From UASB124 sp964446935 (GTDB lineage: Bacteria; Babelota; Babeliae; Babelales; RVW-14): a stretch of 64,000 bases of DNA. Positions 18,507 to 27,080 of this stretch are shown piece by piece. How positions within the stretch are numbered: the stretch's first letter is position 1; each line of letters begins with the position of its first letter. The position numbers were made by a program, and so were the translations under genes. Location of the stretch: positions 1 to 64,000 of the forward strand of contig CAYUQI010000004.1 in the NCBI GenBank assembly GCA_964446935.1. Reading direction: 5' to 3'. Below the pieces are notes generated by a model that saw only the letters and a list, made by a program, of their open reading frames with translations, ran no database searches and was not told the DNA's origin.

Positions 18507-19722
18507 ACTCTTGTTTTAAATATGATTCAATACCTTGATAAATACCTTGGGCAATAATCTTTTGGTACGACTTTTTCATGAGATTCCGAGCTTCTTTGTG
18601 GTTGGTAAGAAAGCCAATTTCTACAAGGCTTGATGGAATTTCGGTTTGAAGAAATACTCTAAATTTTTCTGGTTTAATGCCACGATCATTAATTGTAATA
18701 CTGTTGTCTCTGAGGTTTTTAATGATATTGGTTTGAATTGCCTGCGCTAGTCTTTTTGATTGTTCAATGGTTTTTGCTGTATGATTATTGAGTCGTTTTA
18801 TGGTGTCAAGGTTTTTGTCGATATTAACAAACAAAAACCCTGTCTTTCCTTTTCGTGGATACAGTTCATTGCAATTAAAAAAATAAGTTTCCAATCCCAT
18901 GTCTCTTGGCTTTTTTGAAGCGTTGACATGAATTGATACAAGCAAGTCTGCTCTGAGTTGATGGGCAATATTTGATCGATCTTCTAGTGATAATGTTTTA
19001 TCGTCACTTCGTGTTAGCAATGAAGTATACCCATGGTTCTTGAGCTCTTTGTGCAGCTTTTTGGCAATTTTAAGTGTAATGTCCTTTTCAATCGCACCAA
19101 AGTGACCTTTCGCTCCGGTATCTTTTCCGCCGTGCCCAGGGTCAATAACGATATGTGGCTGTTGATGGTATACTGGCTGCACATCGTATTGTTGTGCATC
19201 ATTCCGTGTATGCAATAAAATGGCATCTTTTTTAGTGAGTTGGTCAAGATCTTCTTTGAGAAATATATCAATAATGAGGCGATATGAATTTTCAAGAGTA
19301 TTCCATTTGACGAGGAACTTGTTACGTGTGCGTTCATCGCCGTTATTAACTGAGCGATACGGAGCAAATTCAATAACGAGAGCAATCATAGGTTCTGGTG
19401 TCTTTTTAACCTGGAGTGAGACATTGCGAATGAGTCCATCCTTTTTGAGGCTTTGGAATTTAGCAAGCACAGCCTTGCTATTAAATGCTTGTATGCTGGT
19501 GCCAGGAAACGAGAAGATAAGTTGGTTGTGTTGCTGATTAATGGAAGGTGTGAATTGTATAGGCCCCTGGAAGCCAAACATGATTTGTGTTGATAATCGA
19601 TTTTTTGAAACTTCGACAAAAGCGAGCTGATTGATGTCTTTCTTGTCAGTTGACAAAAGATGACAACAAGACAGTGCAAAAAGTCCTCCCAATGAAACAA
19701 TAAATTTATTTATTGATCCCAT
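18478..19722 (-). CDS. N-acetylmuramoyl-L-alanine amidase (Amidase_3, AmiC-like)
   Basis: 414 residues. It cleaves the amide bond between MurNAc and the peptide stem in the periplasm, probably during cell separation. The ATG at 19722 is chosen because GGGGGGA lies 5 bases upstream; an earlier in-frame TTG is weaker. The hydrophobic leader ends around SCCHL. An AMIN-like beta domain covers about 45-155. The zinc amidase domain follows: DPGHGGKDTGA (His), GAIEKD (Glu), SIHVNAS (His) and the catalytic LVEIGFLTN (Glu). All key residues are present. Confidence 0.93.
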   Translation of the reverse strand: MGSINKFIVSLGGLFALSCCHLLSTDKKDINQLAFVEVSKNRLSTQIMFGFQGPIQFTPSINQQHNQLIFSFPGTSIQAFNSKAVLAKFQSLKKDGLIRNVSLQVKKTPEPMIALVIEFAPYRSVNNGDERTRNKFLVKWNTLENSYRLIIDIFLKEDLDQLTKKDAILLHTRNDAQQYDVQPVYHQQPHIVIDPGHGGKDTGAKGHFGAIEKDITLKIAKKLHKELKNHGYTSLLTRSDDKTLSLEDRSNIAHQLRADLLVSIHVNASKKPRDMGLETYFFNCNELYPRKGKTGFLFVNIDKNLDTIKRLNNHTAKTIEQSKRLAQAIQTNIIKNLRDNSITINDRGIKPEKFRVFLQTEIPSSLVEIGFLTNHKEARNLMKKSYQKIIAQGIYQGIESYLKQESMSHSSQDE

Positions 19723-19994
19723 AAATCCCCCCAAGAAATGTTAGTTGTTGATTACGTAAGCTTTATGTTACATGGAGCTGTCGTCCTCCTTTGATAATTG
19801 GTTCCCCCTGATCATTTTAAATGTACGCCAACGGGGTCTGGTATCTCAATCTTTTTATAAATTGAAATAATAAGCCGCTAGGATAAATATATTTCATATC
19901 TGAAATTTAAAAAAACAAGATTTGGAACATCTTTTTCAATTTTCAAGTCGACGCTATACTACGAACCGGTAAAACGATTATTAAGGTGGTGTGT

Positions 19995-20924
19995 ATGAAA
20001 ATCGAACAAAATATTTCTTTGCATGATAAAAATTGGTTTAGAACAGGGGGTTGTGCACGTTATTTCTGTGAGCCAACAACGGAACAGGAGTTTGCTGATG
20101 CACTTGCTTTTGCCCGTGAATATAAGCTTGATATTTGTATGTTGGGTGAAGGGGCTAATGTATTGGTGAGCGATGAGGGCTTTGATGGTCTTGTCATTCG
20201 GCCACAACTTACAGCTCTTACCATTAATGAACGTGAAAGTCAGGTGACTGCAGGTGCTGGCGTTGCCATACAAGATTTAATCAATTTTTGCCTCGATCAT
20301 TGTTTGCTTGGTCTTGAAGAATTTAGTGCTATTCCTGGTACTGTCGGTGGCTCGGCATACATCAATATTCATTATTTTCAGTTTTTTTTGAGCCACTATT
20401 TAGTCAAAGCGCGTGTTATTAATCGCCAAACAGGCCACATCAGTGATGTTGATACGGCATGGTTTCACTTTGGGTATGATCAATCTGCTTTGTTTGATAA
20501 ACAGCATTATGTGGTGAATGCAACCTTTGCGCTTAAGCAGGGTGATGCATTGGATGCTGCCTATGCCAAGGGCAGGCGTGATGAAATCATTCGTCATCGC
20601 AAAGCTCGCTATCCATATGCCAATACCTGTGGAAGTTTTTTTAGAAACTTTTTGCCGGAAGAAGTCTCATATGAAGTGAATGGTAAAAAGATCCCATTTG
20701 TTGCTTATTATCTTGATAAAATTGGTGTCAAAGGTGCGCTGCGGGTTGGTAATGCTGCTGTTTCACATCAACATGCCAACATGCTTGTGACCAGTGTTGG
20801 CGCAACATCTCGGGATGTCATCGAATTGGCAAAGTCCATGCAACGTATGGTGCATGAACAATTTGGCATGACTCCGCATGCTGAATGTCAGTTTATTGGG
20901 TTTAAAGAAAATCCGTTGTTATAA
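19995..20924 (+). CDS. murB: UDP-N-acetylenolpyruvoylglucosamine reductase
   Basis: 309 residues, FAD-dependent reductase making UDP-MurNAc, the second committed step of peptidoglycan synthesis. FAD-binding motifs are FRTGG, GEGANVLVSDEGFDGLVI and AIPGTVGGSAYINI. The catalytic serine lies in NTCGSFFRNF and the C-terminal catalytic glutamate in AECQFIGF. It is a compact type with the RYPYANTCGS core. AAGG 8 bases upstream favours ATG 19995 over the in-frame GTG at 19986. The stop overlaps the convergent tgt stop by 6 bp. Confidence 0.95.
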   Translation: MKIEQNISLHDKNWFRTGGCARYFCEPTTEQEFADALAFAREYKLDICMLGEGANVLVSDEGFDGLVIRPQLTALTINERESQVTAGAGVAIQDLINFCLDHCLLGLEEFSAIPGTVGGSAYINIHYFQFFLSHYLVKARVINRQTGHISDVDTAWFHFGYDQSALFDKQHYVVNATFALKQGDALDAAYAKGRRDEIIRHRKARYPYANTCGSFFRNFLPEEVSYEVNGKKIPFVAYYLDKIGVKGALRVGNAAVSHQHANMLVTSVGATSRDVIELAKSMQRMVHEQFGMTPHAECQFIGFKENPLL

Positions 20925-22049
20925 TTCATCATTCAAAATTCTACTGCGGTACTGCTCCATGAGTGTGACCATAAAGTGAAGATTATGAATGGTTGCCAAT
21001 GAGAATGCGCTTAATTCTTTTGCCTTAAATAGATGGCAGAGGTAGGCAACGGTGTAATGTTGGCAGGTAGGGCACGTGCAGCCATCCTCAATTGGTCTGA
21101 ATTGTGTTGCGTTGCCGCTTTGAAAAATACGTTGAGGTCCTTTTGTGGTAAATAACAATCCGTGCCGTGCGGCTTTGGTTGGATGTGAGCTATCAAAGGT
21201 GTCTATACCGAGTTCAACGCACGTAGGGATGGAAAACAGATCTCCAATGCCAAGCAAATGATTTGGCTTATCTGTTGGAAGCAGCGGCATGACATAGCGC
21301 AAAAGATCAAACATTTCTTGTCGTGTTTTGCCTAAACTGCCACCGACAGCAAAGCCATCAAAGGGCAGTGTTGTTAAATAATCACAACTTTTTTTACGCA
21401 GTTCTAAATCGAGTCCACCATGAATGACGGCATAGAGCGCTTGATTATTAACATTACTCAGATGCGTATCCAGTGAACGCTTTTCCCATCGGTGGGTACG
21501 ATCAACACTTTCTTTCAATTTGCGTGGGGTCATGTGATATGGTGGCAGCTCGTCAAAGGCGATCATGATGTCAGCCCCAATCTCTTTTTGTGCTTCAATT
21601 GATCGTTCTGGGGTGAGTACGATACGCGTACCGTCACGGTATGATCGAAAAATAACGCCATCTTCAGTAATTTTAAGAATACTGTTTTCTGGCCGTTTGG
21701 TTCCGCGACTTTTCAGTTCATCATGAACACTTCCGTATTTAAGGCTAAATACTTGAAATCCACCTGAATCGGTGATGATCGGTTTTGAGCGATTCATAAA
21801 GTGGTGAATGCCGCCAGCCTGTTGAATGATCTGCGTGCCTGGTTGTAACAACAGGTGATAGGTGTTGCAAAACATCAGTTGAATACCCAGTTGCTCGACC
21901 ATCTGACTATCAAGTGCTTTGATGACACCATTGGTGCCAACGGCAACAAAGTTGGGGGTATCTATGACACCATGTGGTGTATGAATACGCCCAACGCGTG
22001 CTCGAGATTTTTTTGATGTGTGAATACGTTCAAAATGGAAGTGTTTCAT
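20919..22049 (-). CDS. tgt: tRNA-guanine transglycosylase, probably queuine-type
   Basis: 376 residues. It swaps guanine-34 of GUN-anticodon tRNAs for a 7-deazaguanine. The catalytic Asp is in TDSGGFQVFS, the zinc site is CTCPTC with the downstream His in TIHNLHF. Two positions that set base specificity differ from the preQ1-type enzyme. The loop usually GGLAVGE is shortened to GGSLGK. The DEC of the bacterial enzyme (Cys158 in Zymomonas) is DEL. It overlaps the YhhQ-type transporter gene by 4 bp, and no queuosine synthesis gene is in the window. Use of salvaged queuine is a reasonable inference. Confidence 0.95.
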   Translation of the reverse strand: MKHFHFERIHTSKKSRARVGRIHTPHGVIDTPNFVAVGTNGVIKALDSQMVEQLGIQLMFCNTYHLLLQPGTQIIQQAGGIHHFMNRSKPIITDSGGFQVFSLKYGSVHDELKSRGTKRPENSILKITEDGVIFRSYRDGTRIVLTPERSIEAQKEIGADIMIAFDELPPYHMTPRKLKESVDRTHRWEKRSLDTHLSNVNNQALYAVIHGGLDLELRKKSCDYLTTLPFDGFAVGGSLGKTRQEMFDLLRYVMPLLPTDKPNHLLGIGDLFSIPTCVELGIDTFDSSHPTKAARHGLLFTTKGPQRIFQSGNATQFRPIEDGCTCPTCQHYTVAYLCHLFKAKELSAFSLATIHNLHFMVTLMEQYRSRILNDEL

Positions 22050-22738
22050 ACATTTGATTGATGTGGTTTAATGATTAATCGTGTTAAACGGACAAAAGGA
22101 ATACTGCACATGATAACAAACATTTTAATGCTAAAGCTTACTACAATAATGGGAATAATTGAATGTACTATACCATACAGTGCGGTAATGCTAAAAAGAG
22201 TGGTATCAAGTAATTGACTTGTGCTGAGTATGAGTACATTGCGTGTGGCAAGATATTTGTCCCCCAACCATTTTCTGGCAATACCATACCAAGCGATACT
22301 CAGGTATTGAACCAAAACATAAACTGAAATTGAAGCGATAATAATTCGCAGATGAGGGGTGCATAGAGCAACAAAATGTGTCTGCATAGAATCGAAAATA
22401 TTTGGTGTATACCACAAGGCAAAGCGACTCATCAATAGGTAGCATATGAGCATGCCCATGTTGATAATGATTGCTTTCTGTGCGCTTGATTTACCAAAGT
22501 ACTCCTGCAACAGATTGAGTACAAAGATACTTCCAACCGCATAGACGTCGGTGCTGATGACATTAAGGCCGAATAATGTTATTTGTTTTGCGATGAACAG
22601 ATTGGATAGAAGACTAAAAAAACAGAGTGTTGTTATCAATGCTTCCTTGCCAAGGGCAAGTGCTCCAAGTGTTATACCGCATACCGCAATAACATGAAGA
22701 ATTAAAAGCATCTCATTTGAAATACTTGCAAAAACCAT
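22046..22738 (-). CDS. yhhQ: Queuosine-precursor transporter (YhhQ / VUT_1 family)
   Basis: 230 residues with about six membrane helices. The family segment LLQEYFGKSSAQKAI and the order of helices match the YhhQ/VUT_1 family, which imports preQ0/preQ1 or queuine. AAGGGA precedes the ATG. The stop overlaps the tgt start (ATGA), so importer and tRNA-modifying enzyme are translationally coupled. Confidence 0.9.
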   Translation of the reverse strand: MVFASISNEMLLILHVIAVCGITLGALALGKEALITTLCFFSLLSNLFIAKQITLFGLNVISTDVYAVGSIFVLNLLQEYFGKSSAQKAIIINMGMLICYLLMSRFALWYTPNIFDSMQTHFVALCTPHLRIIIASISVYVLVQYLSIAWYGIARKWLGDKYLATRNVLILSTSQLLDTTLFSITALYGIVHSIIPIIVVSFSIKMFVIMCSIPFVRLTRLIIKPHQSNV

Positions 22739-22830
22739 GTATTTCCCTTAAATAGGCTTTAAAAACTACCGTCTGTCTGCTATAGTGTACCATAGTGTAA
22801 GGGGTTATTAATGCAAGGTTTTATGAAATA

Positions 22831-23424
22831 ATGAATAAATGGCGTATCTTGATGGCTCGTGTTGCTACTGATAAACGGTGGGCAACTCCCTCAAATGTTT
22901 TAACAATCCTTCGATTGGTATCATCTCCCTGTATTATGTTTTGCATGTATTACCAATGGGTTCTTCTTGCGTTTGCATTATTTGTGAGCGCTGCGTTTTC
23001 AGATGTTATTGATGGATATTTGGCGCGGCTTAGGCATGAACAATCACAGCTTGGGGCATTGTTAGATCCTTTGGCAGATAAGAGTTTGATGCTTGCTGCT
23101 TTTGGTTCATTGGCCTTTTTCTCTTCGCCTCTTTTTCATGTTCCATGGTGGTTTTTTGCTATCGTTACCGGTCGTGAACTTATCATGATACTTGGTGCAA
23201 TTATTCTGTTATGGAAAAAGAATGTATCGATTGAACCTTTGGTGTGGGGGAAGTTAACAACCTTTTTTCAATCTGTTTTTTTACTATGGTTGTTTGTGTG
23301 TCACTTTATTGGTTGGCATCCGTGGAAGACTGATGTGGCTTTTTTAATTTTACTAAGTTTTTTTTCGCTTGTTTCTCTTGCTAAATATATTCAACGTGCT
23401 TGTTACGAATCTTCTCTTACGTAA
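22831..23424 (+). CDS. Second CDP-alcohol phosphatidyltransferase (PgsA-like)
   Basis: 197 residues, four to six membrane helices. The complete CDP-alcohol transferase motif is present (SDVIDGYLARL then GALLDPLADK). N-terminal TPSNVLTILRL is PgsA-like. It differs from the 8033 protein throughout, so it is not a recent duplicate. It stands alone, with no linked phosphatase. It may make phosphatidylglycerophosphate, cardiolipin or another phosphodiester lipid; sequence alone does not decide. Confidence 0.85.
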   Translation: MNKWRILMARVATDKRWATPSNVLTILRLVSSPCIMFCMYYQWVLLAFALFVSAAFSDVIDGYLARLRHEQSQLGALLDPLADKSLMLAAFGSLAFFSSPLFHVPWWFFAIVTGRELIMILGAIILLWKKNVSIEPLVWGKLTTFFQSVFLLWLFVCHFIGWHPWKTDVAFLILLSFFSLVSLAKYIQRACYESSLT

Positions 23425-23448
23425 CTAAAAAAAATCTTTTTTTGCCGC

Positions 23449-23477
23449 TTGTTTATTTTTATCACACTGTTTATGAT
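23449..23477 (+). promoter_or_regulatory. Candidate sigma70-type promoter
   Basis: TTGTTT (23449-23454), 17-bp spacer, TATGAT (23472-23477), 74 bp before the exported protein gene at 23552. Confidence 0.5.
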
Positions 23478-23551
23478 AGGGGACGTTTCAATTAAAACAG
23501 GAACGATTACTTGTTGGTATCGTGATAAGGTAAGAAAACAAAGGGAGTTTT

Positions 23552-24321
23552 ATGAAAAAAATATTAGTTGCATTAATAGCATCAGCAGTGATGATGGCAA
23601 ATGTATCTGCTATGGTACCTGCCGATGAAAAAATGGGACAAGCGGCACAAAAGTTGCAAGAGCTTGTTGCAGAAGCAAAAAAAGCCGGTCTTTCAACACA
23701 AGAAACATTAGGGCTTGTAGCTCAAGGGCTTGAGCAAGATGCATTGTTAAACATTCCAAAACTTACAACACAACAAAAAGAAGCATTAATGTATTTTGGT
23801 TTGGGACTTATCAGCGGTGGGGTAATAATCACCGGTATTTGGGCCCTTAAGAATTATTTTGGTGGAGAGAAGAAAACAACAACAACGACCAACAAAGATG
23901 AAGCCAAAAAAGATGATGCCAAACCTGCGGTAGTAGACAACCCCGCTAACAAGCCAACTGAAACAGTGGCTGNNNNNNNNNNNNNNNNNNNNNNNNNNNN
24001 NNNNNNNNNNNNNNNNNNNNNNNNNNNNNNNNNNNNNNNNNNNNNNNNNNNNNNNNNNNNNNNNNNNNNNNNGCCAAACCTGCGGTAGTAGACAACCCCG
24101 CTAACAAGCCAACTGAAACAGTGGCTGAAACAACAACAGCTGAGAAACCTGCGGAAGTCGTAGAAAAACCTGCTGTTGAAACAGCGGTAGAAAAACCAGC
24201 GGTAACAGAAAAACCTGTGGTAGTAGAAAAACCAGTTGATGTTGTAAAACCTGTAGAACAACCAGTTGTTCCTCCAACAGCTACAACCGCTGAAAAACCT
24301 GCCGTTGAAGAGAAAAAGTAA
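23552..24321 (+). CDS. Exported/membrane-anchored protein with EKP-rich tail, split by an artificial gap
   Basis: Collapsing the 155-base artefact (23973-24127) gives one protein of 204 residues. The signal peptide MKKILVALIASAVMMANVSA is followed by a helical domain (about 27-75: AAQKLQELVAEAKKAGLS, GLVAQGLEQDAL). A transmembrane helix follows (about 82-100, YFGLGLISGGVIITGIWAL), then a low-complexity tail of repeated EKPAV/VEKPV units. It is a clear paralogue of the next gene, which has the same domain order. AAGGGAG precedes the ATG. No known family is recognised. The tail could span the cell wall or bind a partner (inference). Confidence 0.8.
23918..24127. other. Scaffold gap with unmerged 55-bp contig overlap
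   Basis: The N run is 23973-24072 (100 bases). 23918-23972 and 24073-24127 are identical 55-mers (start GCCAAACCTG, end ACAGTGGCTG). Removing one copy plus the N restores the frame. The break lies where the gene enters its repetitive EKP-coding tail, a natural place for a contig to end. Confidence 0.9.
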
Positions 24322-24364
24322 ATCAATAATACCTAAACTTATCTAGCAGTAACCAACAAGTTTA

Positions 24365-24394
24365 CTAAAGGCACGGGACACCCCGTGCCTTTAG
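24365..24394 (+). terminator. Intrinsic terminator
   Basis: A 13-bp perfect stem (CTAAAGGCACGGG / CCCGTGCCTTTAG) with loop ACAC, 44 bp after the EKP-tail gene, followed by TTTCTAATT. Confidence 0.8.
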
Positions 24395-24438
24395 TTTCTA
24401 ATTGGAAATACAAACTTATTGGGGGTTGCTTTGTTATG

Positions 24439-24466
24439 TTGACTTTTAAGAAAAGCCTATTATAGT
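24439..24466 (+). promoter_or_regulatory. Candidate sigma70-type promoter
   Basis: TTGACT (24439-24444), 16-bp spacer, TATAGT (24461-24466), 78 bp before the ATG at 24544. It gives the second tandem paralogue its own transcription unit. Confidence 0.55.
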
Positions 24467-24543
24467 GGACAAACCGAATCGTTTCGGTTATTGAAATAGT
24501 AGTGCAAGTAAGTGCTTGTTGGTTATTTTTACAAGGGGTTTTT

Positions 24544-25005
24544 ATGAAAAGAATACTTATAGCATTGACAGCAGCAGCATTGATGACTGCTAATGTTTCC
24601 GCTGCAACTGAAGCAGAACTTCTGCAAGCAGCACAAAAGGTTCAAGAACTTGTTACAGAAGCAAAAAAAGCTGGTCTTTCACAAGATCAAATTTTGACGC
24701 TTGTTGCTGAAGGTCTTGAAACCAACGCATTGGCTGGAACATCTAAGCTTACAGTTCAACAAAAACGCAATTTGATGTATCTTGGCTTAGGTCTTGCAAC
24801 CGCAGCTGTCGTTGCCACAGGTGTTTGGGCTGCTTATAAGTGGCACTGGTTTAATTTGGGTGTCAAAAAAGCAGAAACAACAACAACAGTAGAAGCACCA
24901 AAAACAACAGAAGTAAAGCCAGCTGCTGAAGTAACAACAAAACAAAAAACAACAAAGAAACAAGCCACGAGAAAACAACCAGCTCGCGCAGCAAAGAAAA
25001 ACTAA
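24544..25005 (+). CDS. Exported/membrane-anchored protein with basic tail (tandem paralogue)
   Basis: 153 residues. AAGGGG precedes the ATG at 24544; a longer in-frame start upstream lacks one. The signal peptide MKRILIALTAAALMTANVSA, helical domain (AAQKVQELVTEAKKAGLS, TLVAEGLETNAL) and transmembrane helix (LGLGLATAAVVATGVWAAY) match the preceding protein closely. The tail is different: here it is T/K/A-rich and strongly basic at the end (KTTKKQATRKQPARAAKKN), where the neighbour has EKP units. This is a local gene duplication with rapid tail divergence. Confidence 0.8.
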   Translation: MKRILIALTAAALMTANVSAATEAELLQAAQKVQELVTEAKKAGLSQDQILTLVAEGLETNALAGTSKLTVQQKRNLMYLGLGLATAAVVATGVWAAYKWHWFNLGVKKAETTTTVEAPKTTEVKPAAEVTTKQKTTKKQATRKQPARAAKKN

Positions 25006-25051
25006 ATAATATTTTATTTTAAATATACAAACTTAAACCAACAAGTTTGCA

Positions 25052-25083
25052 AAAACAAGGGGCGTTTATACGCCCCTTGTTTT
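25052..25083 (+). terminator. Intrinsic terminator
   Basis: AAAACAAGGGGCG / CGCCCCTTGTTTT, 13-bp stem, loop TTTATA, ending in a T-run. The sequence just before it (ACCAACAAGTTTGCAAAA) resembles that before the 24365 terminator (ACCAACAAGTTTACTAAA), so the terminator region was duplicated with the gene. Confidence 0.85.
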
Positions 25084-25102
25084 TATGTAAGAAAGGATTG
25101 AG

Positions 25103-25723
25103 ATGAAGCTTTTGATTGGTCTTGCCTCCTTTTGCTTTTTTTTTAGTGGTGGGTGGTGTTATGGAAATGATACTAAAATCTTGCCTACCGATGAATTTAT
25201 TATTGCTCCCAAAAAAGGTGAGCAAAAAAAAGTATCGCAGCGCACCCTCAAAGAGCGTATAGGCACAGCAACCAAACATGTTTTAGATTCGACAACTCAG
25301 ATTAATCAGGTAATGGGGGAGCTTCAATCTTCCTTGGCTCAGCGCCAGTTATCAGGTGGTGTATCTGGTTGTACCTATACCCAATGTTTCAAACAAACTG
25401 GTGACATGTATCAAATGGTTGCTACGCTTCAACGGCAATGCACTTCAATTGCTGAAAAATTGATTGATAATGAACCGCCATTTAAAAAAGCCTCAAGGAA
25501 TAATCTCCAAAAAGCGCTTGAATCTGTTGATATGGCTCAACGGCAGTTGCACGAGCGATGGACAATGCTGAGCAAGATTGCTGTTGACAGCAAAAAGCCG
25601 GATGCCTCGAATCATTCTACCAAGCTTTGTTGCCGTACTGATGCTGAGCTCAAACAATTGCAAACTGTTATGACGAACATAACCTCCACCTTTAGGGCGG
25701 ACGAATGTCTGAAGCATATATGA
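25103..25723 (+). CDS. Exported helical hypothetical protein upstream of lpxB
   Basis: 206 residues. AAAGGA precedes the ATG. The signal peptide is about 1-20 (MKLLIGLASFCFFFSGGWCY). The mature part is helical with repeated cysteines (SGCTYTQCFK, RQCTS, KLCCRTD, DECLKHI) that may form disulfides in the periplasm. The stop overlaps the lpxB start by 4 bp, so it is translationally coupled to lipid A synthesis, but no known lipid A protein matches. Function unknown. Confidence 0.7.
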   Translation: MKLLIGLASFCFFFSGGWCYGNDTKILPTDEFIIAPKKGEQKKVSQRTLKERIGTATKHVLDSTTQINQVMGELQSSLAQRQLSGGVSGCTYTQCFKQTGDMYQMVATLQRQCTSIAEKLIDNEPPFKKASRNNLQKALESVDMAQRQLHERWTMLSKIAVDSKKPDASNHSTKLCCRTDAELKQLQTVMTNITSTFRADECLKHI

Positions 25724-26811
25724 AACGTATTTTTATCGTAGCTGGGGAAGTATCTGGCGATCGTTTAGCTGCATGGTATGTTAATAAAATGCGTAAAGAT
25801 AATCCCGATATGGTTATCCAAGCGGTTGGCGGGGATTGCCTTGCTGCTGCTGGCGCATATTTATATGAGCGGTTTGAACACTTAAACATTGTTGGGATTG
25901 CTGAAATTATTAGACATCTACCACGCTTACTGCGTTTTATGGATACGTTGGCAACCCACATTATATCAACTAAAATCGATGAGGTTGTTGTTGTCGACTT
26001 CCCTGGTTTTAATCTTAGGCTTATTAAAAAACTTAAACAAAAAAATCCACATCTGACTATTACCTATCTTTCCCCACCACAATTGTGGTGTTGGGGGGCG
26101 TGGCGCATACAAAAACTCAAGCGATTTTGTGATCACGTTATTGTTCTTTATCCTTTTGAGGTTGAATGGTATAGAAAACGAGGCTTGACCGTCCAATGGC
26201 TTGGCAATCCTGTTTATGAAGCTGTTGTACCATATCGCAGTGCTCATAAAGAACCTATGATTGCGTTAATTCCAGGTTCACGATTGTCTGAGGTGACGCG
26301 TTTATTGCCACTTTTTTTACGTGTTGCAGCTAAATTACACGAAGTATATCCGGAACTTCGTTTTGTTATACCTCTTGCACAATCTATTCCGGTGTCGACA
26401 CTTGAAGCCATCGTGCGTAAGCATAACTTAGGTATCATATGGCAATGTGTTACGGTGGTGCGTGATGAGCAGGAAAAGTTCAAACAACTAGCTCGTTGTT
26501 GTGCCGCCTTGAGCAAGCCTGGTACGGTGACTCTCGAATTGGCATTACTCGGTGTGCCGACCGTGGTTGCCTTTAAAATATCATGGATGACATATTGCAT
26601 TGCGCGTTTATTAGTTAAGGTGCCCTTTATGTCTTTGCCTAATTTGCTTCTTGGTAAAGAATTGTTTAAAGAAGTTATTCAATGGCGGTGTACTCCGGTG
26701 CTGCTAGCTCAATATCTCAATGAGGTATATACCAGTGCTGTGCACAAGACAGAGACATATCTGTTGTTTTGTAAGGATGTTGAAGTGCTTACTCAAAGGT
26801 TTATTTCTTAG
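25720..26811 (+). CDS. lpxB: Lipid-A-disaccharide synthase
   Basis: 363 residues from the ATG at 25720, which overlaps the preceding stop (ATGA). An in-frame ATG at 25705 is possible but MKRIFIVAGEVSGD is the usual LpxB beginning. It condenses UDP-diacylglucosamine with lipid X to the beta-1,6 disaccharide at the inner membrane. Typical motifs are AGEVSGDRLA, VVVDFPGFNLRL, SPPQLWCWG, WLGNPVYE, LIPGSRLSEV and SKPGTVTLELAL. It shows the organism makes lipid A. Confidence 0.95.
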   Translation: MKRIFIVAGEVSGDRLAAWYVNKMRKDNPDMVIQAVGGDCLAAAGAYLYERFEHLNIVGIAEIIRHLPRLLRFMDTLATHIISTKIDEVVVVDFPGFNLRLIKKLKQKNPHLTITYLSPPQLWCWGAWRIQKLKRFCDHVIVLYPFEVEWYRKRGLTVQWLGNPVYEAVVPYRSAHKEPMIALIPGSRLSEVTRLLPLFLRVAAKLHEVYPELRFVIPLAQSIPVSTLEAIVRKHNLGIIWQCVTVVRDEQEKFKQLARCCAALSKPGTVTLELALLGVPTVVAFKISWMTYCIARLLVKVPFMSLPNLLLGKELFKEVIQWRCTPVLLAQYLNEVYTSAVHKTETYLLFCKDVEVLTQRFIS

Positions 26812-26885
26812 TGTATTAATGTGCAACGATAAAATATTGCTAAGGGTTTACGATTAAATATAAAAAGGGAGTTTCAACATTTGTC

Positions 26886-26931
26886 ATGCTGAATTTATTT
26901 CAGCATCCACGTATGGATCCTGAAATAAATT
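26886..26931. repeat. Palindromic intergenic element (family member)
   Basis: A first arm ATGCTGAA-TTTAT-TTCAGCAT (26886-26906) is a perfect 8-bp stem. It is followed by a TGGATCCTGAAATAAATTCC half-element. It lies between lpxB and ssb and is arranged like the better-preserved element at 43108-43173. The rest of this 270-bp intergenic region shows nothing else definite. Confidence 0.6.
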
Positions 26932-27080
26932 CCAAGCTTTAACATAGGTGATATTTGTTCCTTTTCTATAGGATTGGTTTTTATGACAAGTTTTGTCGTA
27001 AATCTTGTCAAATACCAATGATGTGATAACATCCAGAATACTTTTCCTTAACAATCTATTTTTTTTACAGAGGTTTTATC

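Noticed and set aside
23854..24326. Minus-strand ORFs opposite the EKP-tail gene
   Set aside because: Low-complexity antisense shadows that also cross the N run.
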